Shown one piece after another: positions 15,639-25,528 of a stretch of DNA of 25,560 nt. Origin of the DNA: an uncultured Pseudomonas sp. (GTDB lineage Bacteria > Pseudomonadota > Gammaproteobacteria > Pseudomonadales > Pseudomonadaceae). The notes under the pieces were generated by a model that was not told the DNA's origin, made no database searches, and worked only from the letters and a program-made list of their open reading frames with translations. The first letter of the stretch is position 1, and the number at the start of each line of letters is the position of its first letter. The position numbers and the translations under genes are program-made. The stretch covers positions 1 to 25,560 of the forward strand of contig NZ_CAMPHV010000058.1 of the NCBI RefSeq assembly GCF_946886105.1, given 5' to 3'.

Positions 15639-16367
15639 GTGAGCCAGCCCGGAAAATCGATTCTGCTGGTCGACGACGACCAGGAAATTCGCGAACTGCT
15701 GCAAACCTACCTGAGCCGCGCCGGCTTTCAGGTGCGCACCGTCGGCGATGGCGCGGGCTTTCGCCAGGGGCTGTGCGCGGAAGCGGCCGATCTGGTGATT
15801 CTCGATGTGATGCTACCCGACGAGGACGGCTTCAGCCTGTGCCGCTGGGTGCGCGAGCATCAGCGCTTCGCCCAGGTGCCGATCATCATGCTCACCGCCA
15901 GCTCCGACGAGACCGACCGGGTGATCGGCCTGGAGCTGGGCGCCGACGATTACCTGGGCAAACCCTTCAGCCCGCGTGAACTGCTGGCGCGGATCAAGGC
16001 TCTGTTGCGCCGTGCGCACTTCACTCAGGAGCGTGGCAGCGAGGTGCTGGCCTTCGATGACTGGCGCCTGGATATGGTCAGTCACCGGCTGTTCCATGCC
16101 GACGGCGAGGAGGTGTTTCTCTCTGGCGCCGATTTCGCCCTGCTCAAGCTGTTTCTCGACCACCCGCAGCAGATTCTCGACCGCGACACCATCGGCAACG
16201 CCACCCGCGGCCGCGAGGTGATGCCGCTCGAGCGCATCGTCGACATGGCCGTCAGCCGTCTGCGCCAGCGCCTGCGCGACACGGAAAAACCTGCACGGCT
16301 GATCCGCACGGTGCGCGGCAGCGGCTATCAGTTGGCGGCCACCGTTACGCCCTATAACCATGGTTAA
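15639..16367 (+). CDS. gltR: OmpR-type response regulator of glucose transport
   Basis: This 242-aa protein has a receiver domain (acid pocket Asp12-Asp14, phosphoacceptor Asp56 in LVILDVMLP, Thr86, Lys108 in GKPF) and a C-terminal OmpR/PhoB winged helix (about 145-235; ERIVDMAVSRLRQRL and RTVRGSGYQL). Its place after edd-glk and before the glucose transporter matches GltR of P. aeruginosa (GltR2 of P. putida), which controls glucose transport genes and, in P. aeruginosa, also exotoxin A. The start is a GTG at 15639 with aagga upstream. The 3' end overlaps the sensor kinase start by eight bases, so the two are translated together. Confidence 0.92.
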   Translation: MSQPGKSILLVDDDQEIRELLQTYLSRAGFQVRTVGDGAGFRQGLCAEAADLVILDVMLPDEDGFSLCRWVREHQRFAQVPIIMLTASSDETDRVIGLELGADDYLGKPFSPRELLARIKALLRRAHFTQERGSEVLAFDDWRLDMVSHRLFHADGEEVFLSGADFALLKLFLDHPQQILDRDTIGNATRGREVMPLERIVDMAVSRLRQRLRDTEKPARLIRTVRGSGYQLAATVTPYNHG

Positions 16368-17811
16368 CCTGCGTAAGCTGCTGCCCGTGCCGCGCTCGCT
16401 GCTCGGGCGCATGTTGTCGCTGACGCTGCTGGTGGTGCTATTGGCCCAGGCCTTGTCGAGCGTGATCTGGGTGTCGCAGCTGCGCGCCAGCCAGATGGAA
16501 GGGCTGCTGACCAGCGCACGCAGTCTGGCGCAATCGATGGCCGCCAGTGTCGGTTACTTCCGCTCGCTGCCGATCGGCTATCGGCCGATGGTGCTCGACC
16601 AGTTGCGCAATATGGGCGGTACGCGCTTTTTCGTCTCGCTCAACGACAAGCCCCTGAGCATGCAGGTGCTGCCGGAAACCCCGCGCAAACGCGCCGTGCT
16701 CGATGCGGTGGATGCCACCCTGCGCGAGCGTCTGGGCAGCGATCTGGATGTCTCGGCGCAGTTCGTCAGCCCGGACGATCTGCGCATCTTCAACAACGCG
16801 CTGAAACTCGATGAACTACCGCGCTCCTGGGCCCATTACGCCCTCAGTCTGGAGCCACTGAATCCGCCGGTGCTGGTTACCCAGATCCAGATTTCGCCGG
16901 GCGAATGGCTGTATCTCGCCTCGCTGATGCCCGAGCCCTACGTCAGCCTGGAGCAGCAGGGGCTGCCGGCCCAGCAGCTGTGGTTCATCATCCTCACCAG
17001 CAGCTTTCTGCTGCTGTTTATCGGCATTCTGGTGCACTGGCAGAGCCGGCCGCTCAAGCGCCTGGCGGTGGCGGCGCGGGAGATGTCCCTGGGCAGCGAG
17101 GTCGAACCGCTGCCCGAGGCCGGTGGCAGCGAGGTGATCGAGGTCAGCCGCGCGTTCAACAGCATGCGCGAGCGCATCGGCCGCTACCTGCGCGAGCGCA
17201 GCCAATTATTCAGCGCGATTTCCCATGATCTGCGCACGCCTATCACCCGCCTGCGCCTGCGCGTCGAACTGCTCGAAGACGAGGCAGTGCAGGCCAAGTT
17301 CAGCCGCGACCTGGACGAACTGGAAATGCTGGTCAAGGGCGCGCTGCAGTGCGTCAAGGACACCGATATCCACGAGAACATCGAGCCGGTGGATCTCAAT
17401 CAGCTGCTCAATTGCGTGGTCGAACCCTACCTGGCGCCGCTCGGCAATGGTCGGGTGACAGTGGACGGCCAGGCGCTCGGCGCCTATCCGGGCAAGCCGC
17501 TGGCGCTGAAACGCTGCATCGGCAACCTGGTGGACAACGCGCTGAAGTACGGCGAGCGCGCCCATCTGCATATCGAGGACGACGACGGCGCCTTTGTCCT
17601 GCATGTCGACGACGAAGGCCCGGGGGTGCCCGAGCAGCGCCTGGAGCAGGTATTCGAGCCGCATTTCCGCCTGGCCGGGCAGCAGCAGGGCTACGGCCTG
17701 GGCTTGGGTATCGCGCGCAATATCGCCCACAGTCACGGCGGCGAACTGAGCCTGCGTAACCTGCGCGAAGGTGGCCTGCGGGTAACGCTCTGGTTGCCGC
17801 GCAATGCGTAG
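16360..17811 (+). CDS. gtrS: Sensor histidine kinase partner of GltR
   Basis: This 483-aa inner-membrane kinase has a first transmembrane segment at about 16-36, a periplasmic sensor domain (about 37-205), a second transmembrane segment (about 207-228), a HAMP linker, a HisKA domain with the phosphoacceptor His289 in FSAISHDLRTPITR, and a HATPase_c domain with N box (GNLVDNALKYG, about 388-398), G1 (DEGPGVP) and G2 (GYGLGLGIA) boxes. In P. aeruginosa the equivalent GtrS responds to 2-ketogluconate and 6-phosphogluconate; the same is assumed here from synteny. ATG 16360 overlaps the end of gltR. A REPIN follows the stop. Confidence 0.92.
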   Translation: MVNLRKLLPVPRSLLGRMLSLTLLVVLLAQALSSVIWVSQLRASQMEGLLTSARSLAQSMAASVGYFRSLPIGYRPMVLDQLRNMGGTRFFVSLNDKPLSMQVLPETPRKRAVLDAVDATLRERLGSDLDVSAQFVSPDDLRIFNNALKLDELPRSWAHYALSLEPLNPPVLVTQIQISPGEWLYLASLMPEPYVSLEQQGLPAQQLWFIILTSSFLLLFIGILVHWQSRPLKRLAVAAREMSLGSEVEPLPEAGGSEVIEVSRAFNSMRERIGRYLRERSQLFSAISHDLRTPITRLRLRVELLEDEAVQAKFSRDLDELEMLVKGALQCVKDTDIHENIEPVDLNQLLNCVVEPYLAPLGNGRVTVDGQALGAYPGKPLALKRCIGNLVDNALKYGERAHLHIEDDDGAFVLHVDDEGPGVPEQRLEQVFEPHFRLAGQQQGYGLGLGIARNIAHSHGGELSLRNLREGGLRVTLWLPRNA

Positions 17812-17819
17812 GGATTCAC

Positions 17820-17888
17820 GTAGCCCGGATGCAATCCGGGGAGCGGTGTTATGGCCGCTATCGATGCCCCGGATTGCATCCGAGCTAC
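17820..17888. repeat. REPIN palindrome
   Basis: Arms gtagcccggatgcaatccgg and ccggattgcatccgagctac, one mismatch in the right arm. It lies just past the sensor kinase stop and upstream of the region that must carry the gtsA promoter (17889-18034). Confidence 0.88.
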
Positions 17889-18034
17889 GGGTATGCGGTG
17901 GTGGCCTGCTTTGTAACCATCCGGTGACCTTTGCGCATCCCTTCGTTACCCGCGGCGGCGCTGAGCGTGGTTAGACTCGATACCAGAGCAAGCATCCGAC
18001 TTGCCGGTAAATAACAACAAGAAAGGAACCCTTA

Positions 18035-19288
18035 ATGAATTCGATATCCCGCCTGGCAACCGCTATTTCCCTCGTCTCCCTGATGCCGCTGGCCGCTTGC
18101 GCCGGTGAAGTCGAAGTGCTGCATTGGTGGACTTCCGGTGGCGAAAAACGCGCCGCCGATACCCTGCAAAAACTGGTTGAAGACAAAGGCCATACCTGGA
18201 AGGACTTCGCCGTTGCCGGCGGCGGTGGCGAAGCGGCCATGACCGTGCTGAAGACCCGCGCGGTTTCCGGTAACCCGCCTGCCGCCGCGCAAATCAAGGG
18301 GCCGGACATTCAGGAGTGGGGCGAGCTGGGCTTGCTCGCCGACCTCGACGAGGTGGCCAAGGAGCAGCAGTGGGATAAATTGCTGCCGCCCCAGGTGATC
18401 GAGGTGATGCAGTTCGGCGGCGACTACGTGGCGGTGCCGGTCAACGTGCACCGGGTCAACTGGTTGTGGATCAACCCGGAAGTGTTCGCCAAGGCCGGCG
18501 CCACGCCGCCGACCACCCTCGACGAATTCTTCGCCGCCGCCGACAAACTCAAGGCTGCCGGCTTTATGCCCCTGGCCCACGGTGGCCAGCCATGGCAGGA
18601 CAGCACCGTATTCGAGGACCTGGCCTTCGCCATTCTCGGCCCCCAGGATTTCAACAAGGCCTTTGTCGAGCTGGACGAGAGCGTGCTGACCAGCGCCAAG
18701 ATGGTCGAGGTATTCGCCGCCCTGCAAAAACTCCACGGCTATGTCGACGCCAACGCCGCCGGGCGCGACTGGAACAGCGCCACCGCCATGGTGATCAATG
18801 GCAAGGCCGGTATGCAGATCATGGGCGACTGGGCCAAGAGCGAATGGACCGCCGCCGGCAAGGTCGCCGGTAAGGATTACCAGTGCCTGCCGTTCCCCGG
18901 TACCCAGGGCAGTTTCGCCTACAACATCGACTCCCTGGCCATGTTCAAGCTGAGCGATGCGGATAACCGCAAAGCCCAGGAGGACCTGGCGCGCACCGTG
19001 ATGGAGCCCAAGTTCCAGGAGTTCTTCAACCAGAACAAAGGTTCGATCCCGGTACGTACCGACATGGACATGAGTTCCTTCGACGCCTGCGCCCAGGCCT
19101 CGATGAAGGACTTCAAGGAAGCGGCGGCCAACGGCGGCCTGCAACCGAGCATGGCTCACGGTATGGCCGCCTCCAGCTACGTGCAGGGCGCGGTCTTCGA
19201 TGTGGTGACCAACTTCTTCAACGACCCCAAGGCCGACCCGAGCAAGGCTGCCCAGCAGCTGGCTGCCGCGATCCAGGCCGTGCAGTAA
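18035..19288 (+). CDS. gtsA: Glucose ABC transporter, periplasmic binding protein
   Basis: This 417-aa solute-binding protein of the family-1 carbohydrate type captures glucose in the periplasm and delivers it to GtsBC. The signal peptide ends near PLAACAGEV; the mature part begins [17 protein letters not shown], a typical GtsA/GltB start. The middle ([30 protein letters not shown]) carries aromatic residues expected in a sugar pocket. P. aeruginosa calls the gene gltB, P. putida gtsA. aagaaagg precedes the ATG. It is separated from gtsB by 266 bp of hairpins, unlike the tightly packed rest of the operon, fitting higher production of the binding protein than of the membrane parts. LAAC could be read as a lipobox, but relatives are soluble. 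Confidence 0.95.
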   Translation: MNSISRLATAISLVSLMPLAACAGEVEVLHWWTSGGEKRAADTLQKLVEDKGHTWKDFAVAGGGGEAAMTVLKTRAVSGNPPAAAQIKGPDIQEWGELGLLADLDEVAKEQQWDKLLPPQVIEVMQFGGDYVAVPVNVHRVNWLWINPEVFAKAGATPPTTLDEFFAAADKLKAAGFMPLAHGGQPWQDSTVFEDLAFAILGPQDFNKAFVELDESVLTSAKMVEVFAALQKLHGYVDANAAGRDWNSATAMVINGKAGMQIMGDWAKSEWTAAGKVAGKDYQCLPFPGTQGSFAYNIDSLAMFKLSDADNRKAQEDLARTVMEPKFQEFFNQNKGSIPVRTDMDMSSFDACAQASMKDFKEAAANGGLQPSMAHGMAASSYVQGAVFDVVTNFFNDPKADPSKAAQQLAAAIQAVQ

Positions 19289-19298
19289 AGCCAGCCAG

Positions 19299-19318
19299 GC
19301 CGCCGGTTTGCCGGCGGC
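19299..19318 (+). promoter_or_regulatory. Stem-loop after gtsA
   Basis: A perfect 8-bp G/C stem (gccgccgg / ccggcggc) with a 4-base loop begins 10 bases after the gtsA stop. No T tract follows, so it is more likely an mRNA 3'-end protecting hairpin or a partial stop than a full terminator. Confidence 0.7.
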
Positions 19319-19326
19319 TGTCCTAG

Positions 19327-19343
19327 GGCGGGTGTAACCCGCC
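19327..19343 (+). promoter_or_regulatory. Second stem-loop after gtsA
   Basis: A perfect 7-bp stem (ggcgggt / acccgcc) with a 3-base loop lies eight bases after the first hairpin. It is followed by agtttca, too few T residues to call a strong terminator. Confidence 0.65.
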
Positions 19344-19414
19344 AGTTTCAAGCCTTTTCTCCCTGGCGCCTGCTCTCTAAGCAAGCGCTACGGGATCGGC
19401 CGTTCTGCGTTTTG

Positions 19415-19521
19415 CTCCCCTCTCCCTCCGGGAGAGGGGCTGGGGGTGAGGGATTGGGGCAACTCGGATTATCCGGTGTGTCGCTGCCCCTCACCCCAAC
19501 CCTCTCCCGAGGGAGAGGGGG
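19415..19521. repeat. Large palindromic repeat in the gtsA-gtsB gap
   Basis: Left arm (ctcccctctccctccgggag to ggtgaggg, 19415-19452) and right arm (ccctcacccc to gagagggg, about 19487-19521) are inverted and nearly complementary, with a spacer of about 34 bases. Each arm also has its own small hairpin (ctccctccgggag; ctctcccgagggagag). The RNA would form a very stable long hairpin 34 bp ahead of the gtsB start codon. Confidence 0.88.
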
Positions 19522-19554
19522 CTTGTTTCCATCGTTGTCGCAACGGAGTTACCC

Positions 19555-20463
19555 ATGAGTTCAATCGCCGTCTTTAGCAAGGCCTCGCCGCTGGATGCGT
19601 TGCAGCGCTGGCTGCCCAAGCTGGTGCTGGCGCCGAGCATGCTGATCATTCTGGTCGGCTTCTATGGCTACATCCTCTGGACCTTTGTCCTGTCGTTCAC
19701 CAGCTCGCGCTTTATGCCGAGTTACAGCTGGGTTGGCCTGCAGCAGTACGCGCGCTTGTGGGACAACGACCGCTGGTGGGTGGCGAGCAAGAACCTACTG
19801 GTATTCGGCGGCCTGTTTATCAGCATCAGCCTGGTGATAGGCGTGCTGCTGGCGGTGCTGCTCGATCAGCGCATCCGCCGCGAAGGTTTTATCCGCACCA
19901 TCTTTCTCTACCCGATGGCGCTGTCGATGATCGTCACCGGCACCGCCTGGAAGTGGCTGCTCAATCCCGGCCTGGGTATCGACAAGATGCTCCGCGATTG
20001 GGGCTGGGAAGGTTTCCGTTTCGACTGGCTGGTGGACCCGGAGCGGGTCGTTTACTGCCTGGTGATCGCTGCCGTCTGGCAAGCCTCGGGCTTCGTTATG
20101 GCGCTGTTTCTCGCCGGCCTGCGTGGGGTGGATCAGTCGATCATCCGCGCCGCCCAGGTCGATGGCGCCAGTTTGCCGAATATCTACCTGCGCATCGTTC
20201 TGCCGAGCCTCGGTCCGGTGTTCTTCAGTGCGCTGATGATCCTTGCCCATATCGCGATCAAGAGTTTCGACCTGGTCGCTTCGATGACCGCGGGCGGCCC
20301 CGGTTACTCGTCCGATCTGCCAGCGATGTTCATGTACGCCCACACCTTCACCCGCGGCCAGATGGGCCTCGGCGCCGCCAGCGCGATTCTGATGCTCGGC
20401 GCGGTGCTGGCGATTCTGGTGCCCTACCTGTATTCCGAACTGCGAGGCAAACGCCATGACTAG
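19555..20463 (+). CDS. gtsB: Glucose ABC transporter permease GtsB
   Basis: This 302-aa inner-membrane permease of the MalF type has about six transmembrane segments, beginning at about residue 23 (LVLAPSMLIILVGFYGYILW), and the cytoplasmic EAA loop that contacts the ATPase (AAQVDGASLPNIYLRIVLP, about 199-217). P. aeruginosa names the equivalent gltF. The ATG at 19555 is preceded by ggag. Its last eight bases overlap the start of gtsC, so the two permeases are probably made by coupled translation in equal amounts. Confidence 0.95.
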   Translation: MSSIAVFSKASPLDALQRWLPKLVLAPSMLIILVGFYGYILWTFVLSFTSSRFMPSYSWVGLQQYARLWDNDRWWVASKNLLVFGGLFISISLVIGVLLAVLLDQRIRREGFIRTIFLYPMALSMIVTGTAWKWLLNPGLGIDKMLRDWGWEGFRFDWLVDPERVVYCLVIAAVWQASGFVMALFLAGLRGVDQSIIRAAQVDGASLPNIYLRIVLPSLGPVFFSALMILAHIAIKSFDLVASMTAGGPGYSSDLPAMFMYAHTFTRGQMGLGAASAILMLGAVLAILVPYLYSELRGKRHD

Positions 20464-21367
20464 CCAAGCCACTGGAGTCGCGCAGCGACGACCTGCTGAT
20501 GTCCTTCTCCCTCCGGGAGAAGGTGGCGCGCAGCGCCGGATGAGGGGTGTCAGTCTGAGCCGTGTAGCGATCTACGCGACCCTGATCGCGGCCTGCGCGG
20601 TCTACCTGGTGCCGCTGATCATCATGCTGCTGACCAGCTTCAAGACCCCGGAAGACATCCGCAGCGGCAATCTGCTGTCCTGGCCGGAGCTGTTCACCGC
20701 CATCGGCTGGGTAAAAGCCTGGGACGGCGTCGGCGGTTACTTCTGGAACTCGGTGAAGATCACCATTCCGGCGGTGATGATCTCGACCCTGCTCGGTGCG
20801 TTGAACGGCTACGTGCTGGCGATGTGGCGCTTTCGCGGTTCGCAACTGTTCTTCGGCCTGCTGCTGTTCGGTTGCTTCCTGCCGTTCCAGGTGGTGCTGC
20901 TGCCGGCGTCCTTCACCCTCGGCCAGCTCGGCCTGGCCAACACCACCAGCGGCCTGGTGCTGATCCATGTGGTTTACGGCCTGGCCTTCACCACGCTGTT
21001 TTTCCGCAACTACTACGTGAGCGTGCCGGATGCCCTGGTGCGGGCGGCGCGCCTAGACGGCGCGGGCTTCTTCACGATCTTCGGGCGCATTCTGCTGCCG
21101 ATGTCGATCCCGATCATCATGGTCTGCCTGATCTGGCAGTTCACCCAGATCTGGAATGACTTCCTGTTCGGCGTGGTGTTCGCCAGCGGCGATACCCAGC
21201 CGATCACAGTGGCGCTGAACAACCTGGTCAACACCAGCACCGGGGCCAAGGAATACAACGTCGATATGGCCGCGGCAATGATCGCCGGGCTGCCCACGCT
21301 GGTGGTGTACATCCTCGCCGGCAAGTACTTCCTGCGTGGGCTAACAGCCGGCGCGGTCAAAGGTTAA
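20456..21367 (+). CDS. gtsC: Glucose ABC transporter permease GtsC, with repeat-derived N-terminal segment
   Basis: This 303-aa MalG-type permease has about six transmembrane segments and an EAA loop (RAARLDGAGFFTIFGRILLP, about 195-214). P. aeruginosa calls it gltG. The ATG at 20456 overlaps the gtsB stop, the usual coupling for this pair. Residues about 15-30 (DVLLPPGEGGAQRRMRG) are encoded by half of a palindromic repeat inserted in frame between the short native N-terminus and the first membrane segment (VAIYATLIAACAVYLVPLII). A downstream ATG (20540, MRGVSLSR) would avoid this segment and give a protein of about 275 aa, but it has no clear ribosome binding site. The extension is cytoplasmic and probably tolerated. 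Confidence 0.93.
   Translation: MTSQATGVAQRRPADVLLPPGEGGAQRRMRGVSLSRVAIYATLIAACAVYLVPLIIMLLTSFKTPEDIRSGNLLSWPELFTAIGWVKAWDGVGGYFWNSVKITIPAVMISTLLGALNGYVLAMWRFRGSQLFFGLLLFGCFLPFQVVLLPASFTLGQLGLANTTSGLVLIHVVYGLAFTTLFFRNYYVSVPDALVRAARLDGAGFFTIFGRILLPMSIPIIMVCLIWQFTQIWNDFLFGVVFASGDTQPITVALNNLVNTSTGAKEYNVDMAAAMIAGLPTLVVYILAGKYFLRGLTAGAVKG
20502..20546. repeat. Half palindromic repeat inside the 5' end of gtsC
   Basis: ccttctccctccgggagaag plus gtggcgcgcagcgccggatgagggg has the ctccctccgggag core found in the 19415-19521 palindrome, and a second small hairpin (ggcgc-gca-gcgcc). Repeats of this kind are usually intergenic; here the unit is read through as codons in gtsC. Confidence 0.82.
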
Positions 21368-21368
21368 C

Positions 21369-21507
21369 GAGGTCGCTGAAAAACTACTGTGCTCGCTCAT
21401 GCGGCGTTGGAATCAGGCTCGGAATGCTCATTTAGCGGCCTAAACTCCGCTTCCTCGCCTGATTCCGCCTTGCCTGACCTTCGCTCGCTACGTTTTTAAA
21501 CGACCTC
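21369..21507. repeat. 139-bp element with terminal and internal inverted repeats between gtsC and gtsD
   Basis: Ends are inverted copies: gaggtcgctgaaaaacta at the left and, read on the other strand, gaggtcgtttaaaaacgtag at the right. Inside, ggaatcaggc and gcctgattcc form a second nested palindrome around aatgctcatttagcggccta. There is no reading frame. It resembles a miniature inverted-repeat element and fills almost the whole 153-bp gap; the gtsD ribosome binding site begins right after it. Confidence 0.8.
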
Positions 21508-21520
21508 TTAGGAGAACGAT

Positions 21521-22675
<1,155 letters not shown>

Positions 22676-22686
22676 TTCGTAAATTC

Positions 22687-22754
22687 GTAGCCCGGATGCA
22701 ATCCGGGAAGCCTTGTCGGTCGCGCAATCTTTCCCCGGATTGCATCCGGGCTAC
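22687..22754. repeat. REPIN palindrome
   Basis: Arms gtagcccggatgcaatccgg and ccggattgcatccgggctac, perfect inverted copies. It lies between gtsD and the porin gene and may reduce read-through into the porin. Confidence 0.9.
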
Positions 22755-22826
22755 GGCACTGAATACCTCGGGGGTGCCTGCCATATCCGCGCCCTTGGGA
22801 CCCTGCAACAAGCGTTACAACAATAA

Positions 22827-24065
<1,239 letters not shown>

Positions 24066-24086
24066 GGCTTCGAGTCGGACGAGCGC

Positions 24087-24983
24087 ATGCCGCGGGCTAA
24101 AGCGCGGCGCGCGCCTGCAACCCAGCCAGGGGATGCCTTTGCGCATCCCCTGGCTGAGTTGTTTGTGCCAGGTGCCGCGCCCGGCCTGCGCTGGGTCGTG
24201 CATCAGGAGCGCGAGCTGCTGCTGATCGAGCACGGACTTTTCCAGGCGGCATTCAGCCGGCAGGGCGGTCAGCTGCTGCATTTCCAGCCGCGTGGGCAGC
24301 GGCCCTGGCTCTGGTGCGCCAAGCGCTGGCCGCGCGGCGGTGCGATTCGCGGCGGCGTGCCGGTGTGTTGGCCCTGGGTCGGCCGCCATCCCAGCGAAAG
24401 CGGTTGGCCGTCCCATGGCTGGGCGCGCCTCAGCGACTGGCAATTGCTCGACAGCGCAGTGGACGAGCAGGGCGTGCGCCTGCGCTGGCAGCTGCAACTG
24501 TGCGACTGGCAGGTGACCCTCGATGCCGAGCTCGGCGAGCAGATGAGCCTGCGCCTGAGCAGCAGCCATCAGGACGATGAACCCTGCCAACTCAGCCAGG
24601 CACTGCACGCCTATTGGCGGGTCAGCGACGTGGTGCGGGTGGCGCTGCTCGGCCTGGATGGCGCCGAGGGTTATGACCTGCTCAAACGTGCGGATTGCCG
24701 GCAGCAGGGTGTGCTGCGTATCGAAGACGGTTGCCACCGGATTTTTCGCCGCGGCGCGCTATTGCAGTTGCAGGACCTGACCTGGCAACGGCGTCTGCTG
24801 CTCGATACCCGCGGCGGCGCCAACAGTTTGATCTGGCACCCCGGCAGTCGGCCATTGACCGACGTCAGCTGGAGCGAAACCCTGGGCTTTCTCAGTGTGC
24901 AGGCCGCTAGCTGCATGGCCGACAGCCTGAGTTTGCAGCCGGGAGAGGAGGCGGTGCTGGCGTTGAAGGCACGCCTGGGTTGA
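24087..24983 (+). CDS. D-hexose-6-phosphate mutarotase (YeaD-like aldose epimerase)
   Basis: This 298-aa protein resembles glucose-6-phosphate 1-epimerases (YeaD family, galactose mutarotase fold), which interconvert alpha and beta anomers of glucose 6-phosphate before oxidation. Recognisable segments are GGVPVCWPWVGRHP (89-102), the SHGWAR motif (His110), QALHAYWRVSD (His174) and LIWHPG (248-253). The usual catalytic Glu in the late VCVEA-type strand appears as Gln272 (LSVQAAS), so activity may be changed. The same gene follows the porin in P. putida (PP1020). The ATG at 24087 lies 21 bp after the porin stop, but no strong ribosome binding site is seen; a later start is possible because the first 15 residues are basic and not conserved. 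hexR and zwf, which normally follow, are not in the window. Confidence 0.85.
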   Translation: MPRAKARRAPATQPGDAFAHPLAELFVPGAAPGLRWVVHQERELLLIEHGLFQAAFSRQGGQLLHFQPRGQRPWLWCAKRWPRGGAIRGGVPVCWPWVGRHPSESGWPSHGWARLSDWQLLDSAVDEQGVRLRWQLQLCDWQVTLDAELGEQMSLRLSSSHQDDEPCQLSQALHAYWRVSDVVRVALLGLDGAEGYDLLKRADCRQQGVLRIEDGCHRIFRRGALLQLQDLTWQRRLLLDTRGGANSLIWHPGSRPLTDVSWSETLGFLSVQAASCMADSLSLQPGEEAVLALKARLG

Positions 24984-25002
24984 TCTGCCAGAAGCCGCTT
25001 GT

Positions 25003-25227
25003 ATAGCCCGGATGCAATCCGGGAAGCGGTGTGGGTCGCGCAATTTTTCCCCGGATTGCATCCGGGCTACCGGAGCAGCTGATCGTTCCCATGTGGACGG
25101 TTCGACGTGGGAACGATCAAAGTCACCCAATGGTAGCCCGGGTTGAGCGAAGCGATACCCGGGTATCGGCGCCCTGGGTATCGCTGCGCTCAACCCAGGC
25201 TACGTGCTAATTTCGCGCGCCGCTTTT
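25003..25227. repeat. Composite tandem repeat, unit 1 (225 bp)
   Basis: The unit has three palindromes in order: a REPIN (about 25004-25070), a hairpin with arms gatcgttccca/tgggaacgatc (25081-25118), and a second type of long palindrome (25133-25203; arms gtagcccgggttgagcgaag and its inverse cgctcaacccaggctac). It closes with gtgctaatttcgcgcgccgc and tttt, which leads directly into the next unit. Confidence 0.92.
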
Positions 25228-25460
25228 ATAGCCCGGATGCAATCCAGGGAGCGATGTCTGCCGCGCAATTTTTCCCCGGATTGCATCCGGGCTAGCGGAG
25301 CAGCTGATCGTTCCCACGTGGACGGTTCGACGCCTCGATGTGGGAACGATCAAAGTCACCCAATGGTAGCCCGGGTTGAGCGAAGCGATACCCGGGTATC
25401 GGCGCCCTGGGTATCGCTGCGCTCAACCCAGGCTACGTGCTAATTTCGCGCGCCGCTTTT
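25228..25460. repeat. Composite tandem repeat, unit 2 (233 bp)
   Basis: This unit has the same order as unit 1: REPIN (25228-25294), hairpin (25306-25351) and second-type palindrome (25366-25436). The last palindrome and the closing gtgctaatttcgcgcgccgc are identical to unit 1. The 8-bp length difference is an insertion in the loop of the middle hairpin (gcctcgat). Confidence 0.92.
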
Positions 25461-25528
25461 GTAGCCCGGGTGCAATCCGGGGAGCGTTGTTGGCCGCGCA
25501 ATCTTTCCCCGGATTGCATCCAGGCTAC
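25461..25528. repeat. Composite tandem repeat, start of unit 3 (REPIN part only)
   Basis: The REPIN arms gtagcccgggtgcaatccgg and ccggattgcatccaggctac are present with one change each. After it the sequence departs from units 1 and 2 and continues with a gtagggtggat motif (25538 on), the start of a different dispersed repeat also seen at 5071. Confidence 0.88.

Noticed and set aside
18032..19384. Long open frame opposite gtsA
   Set aside because: It is a His/Gly/Leu-rich antisense shadow; gtsA is unmistakable on the other strand.
25204..25443. 79-codon open frame in the final region
   Set aside because: It is wholly made of composite repeat sequence.
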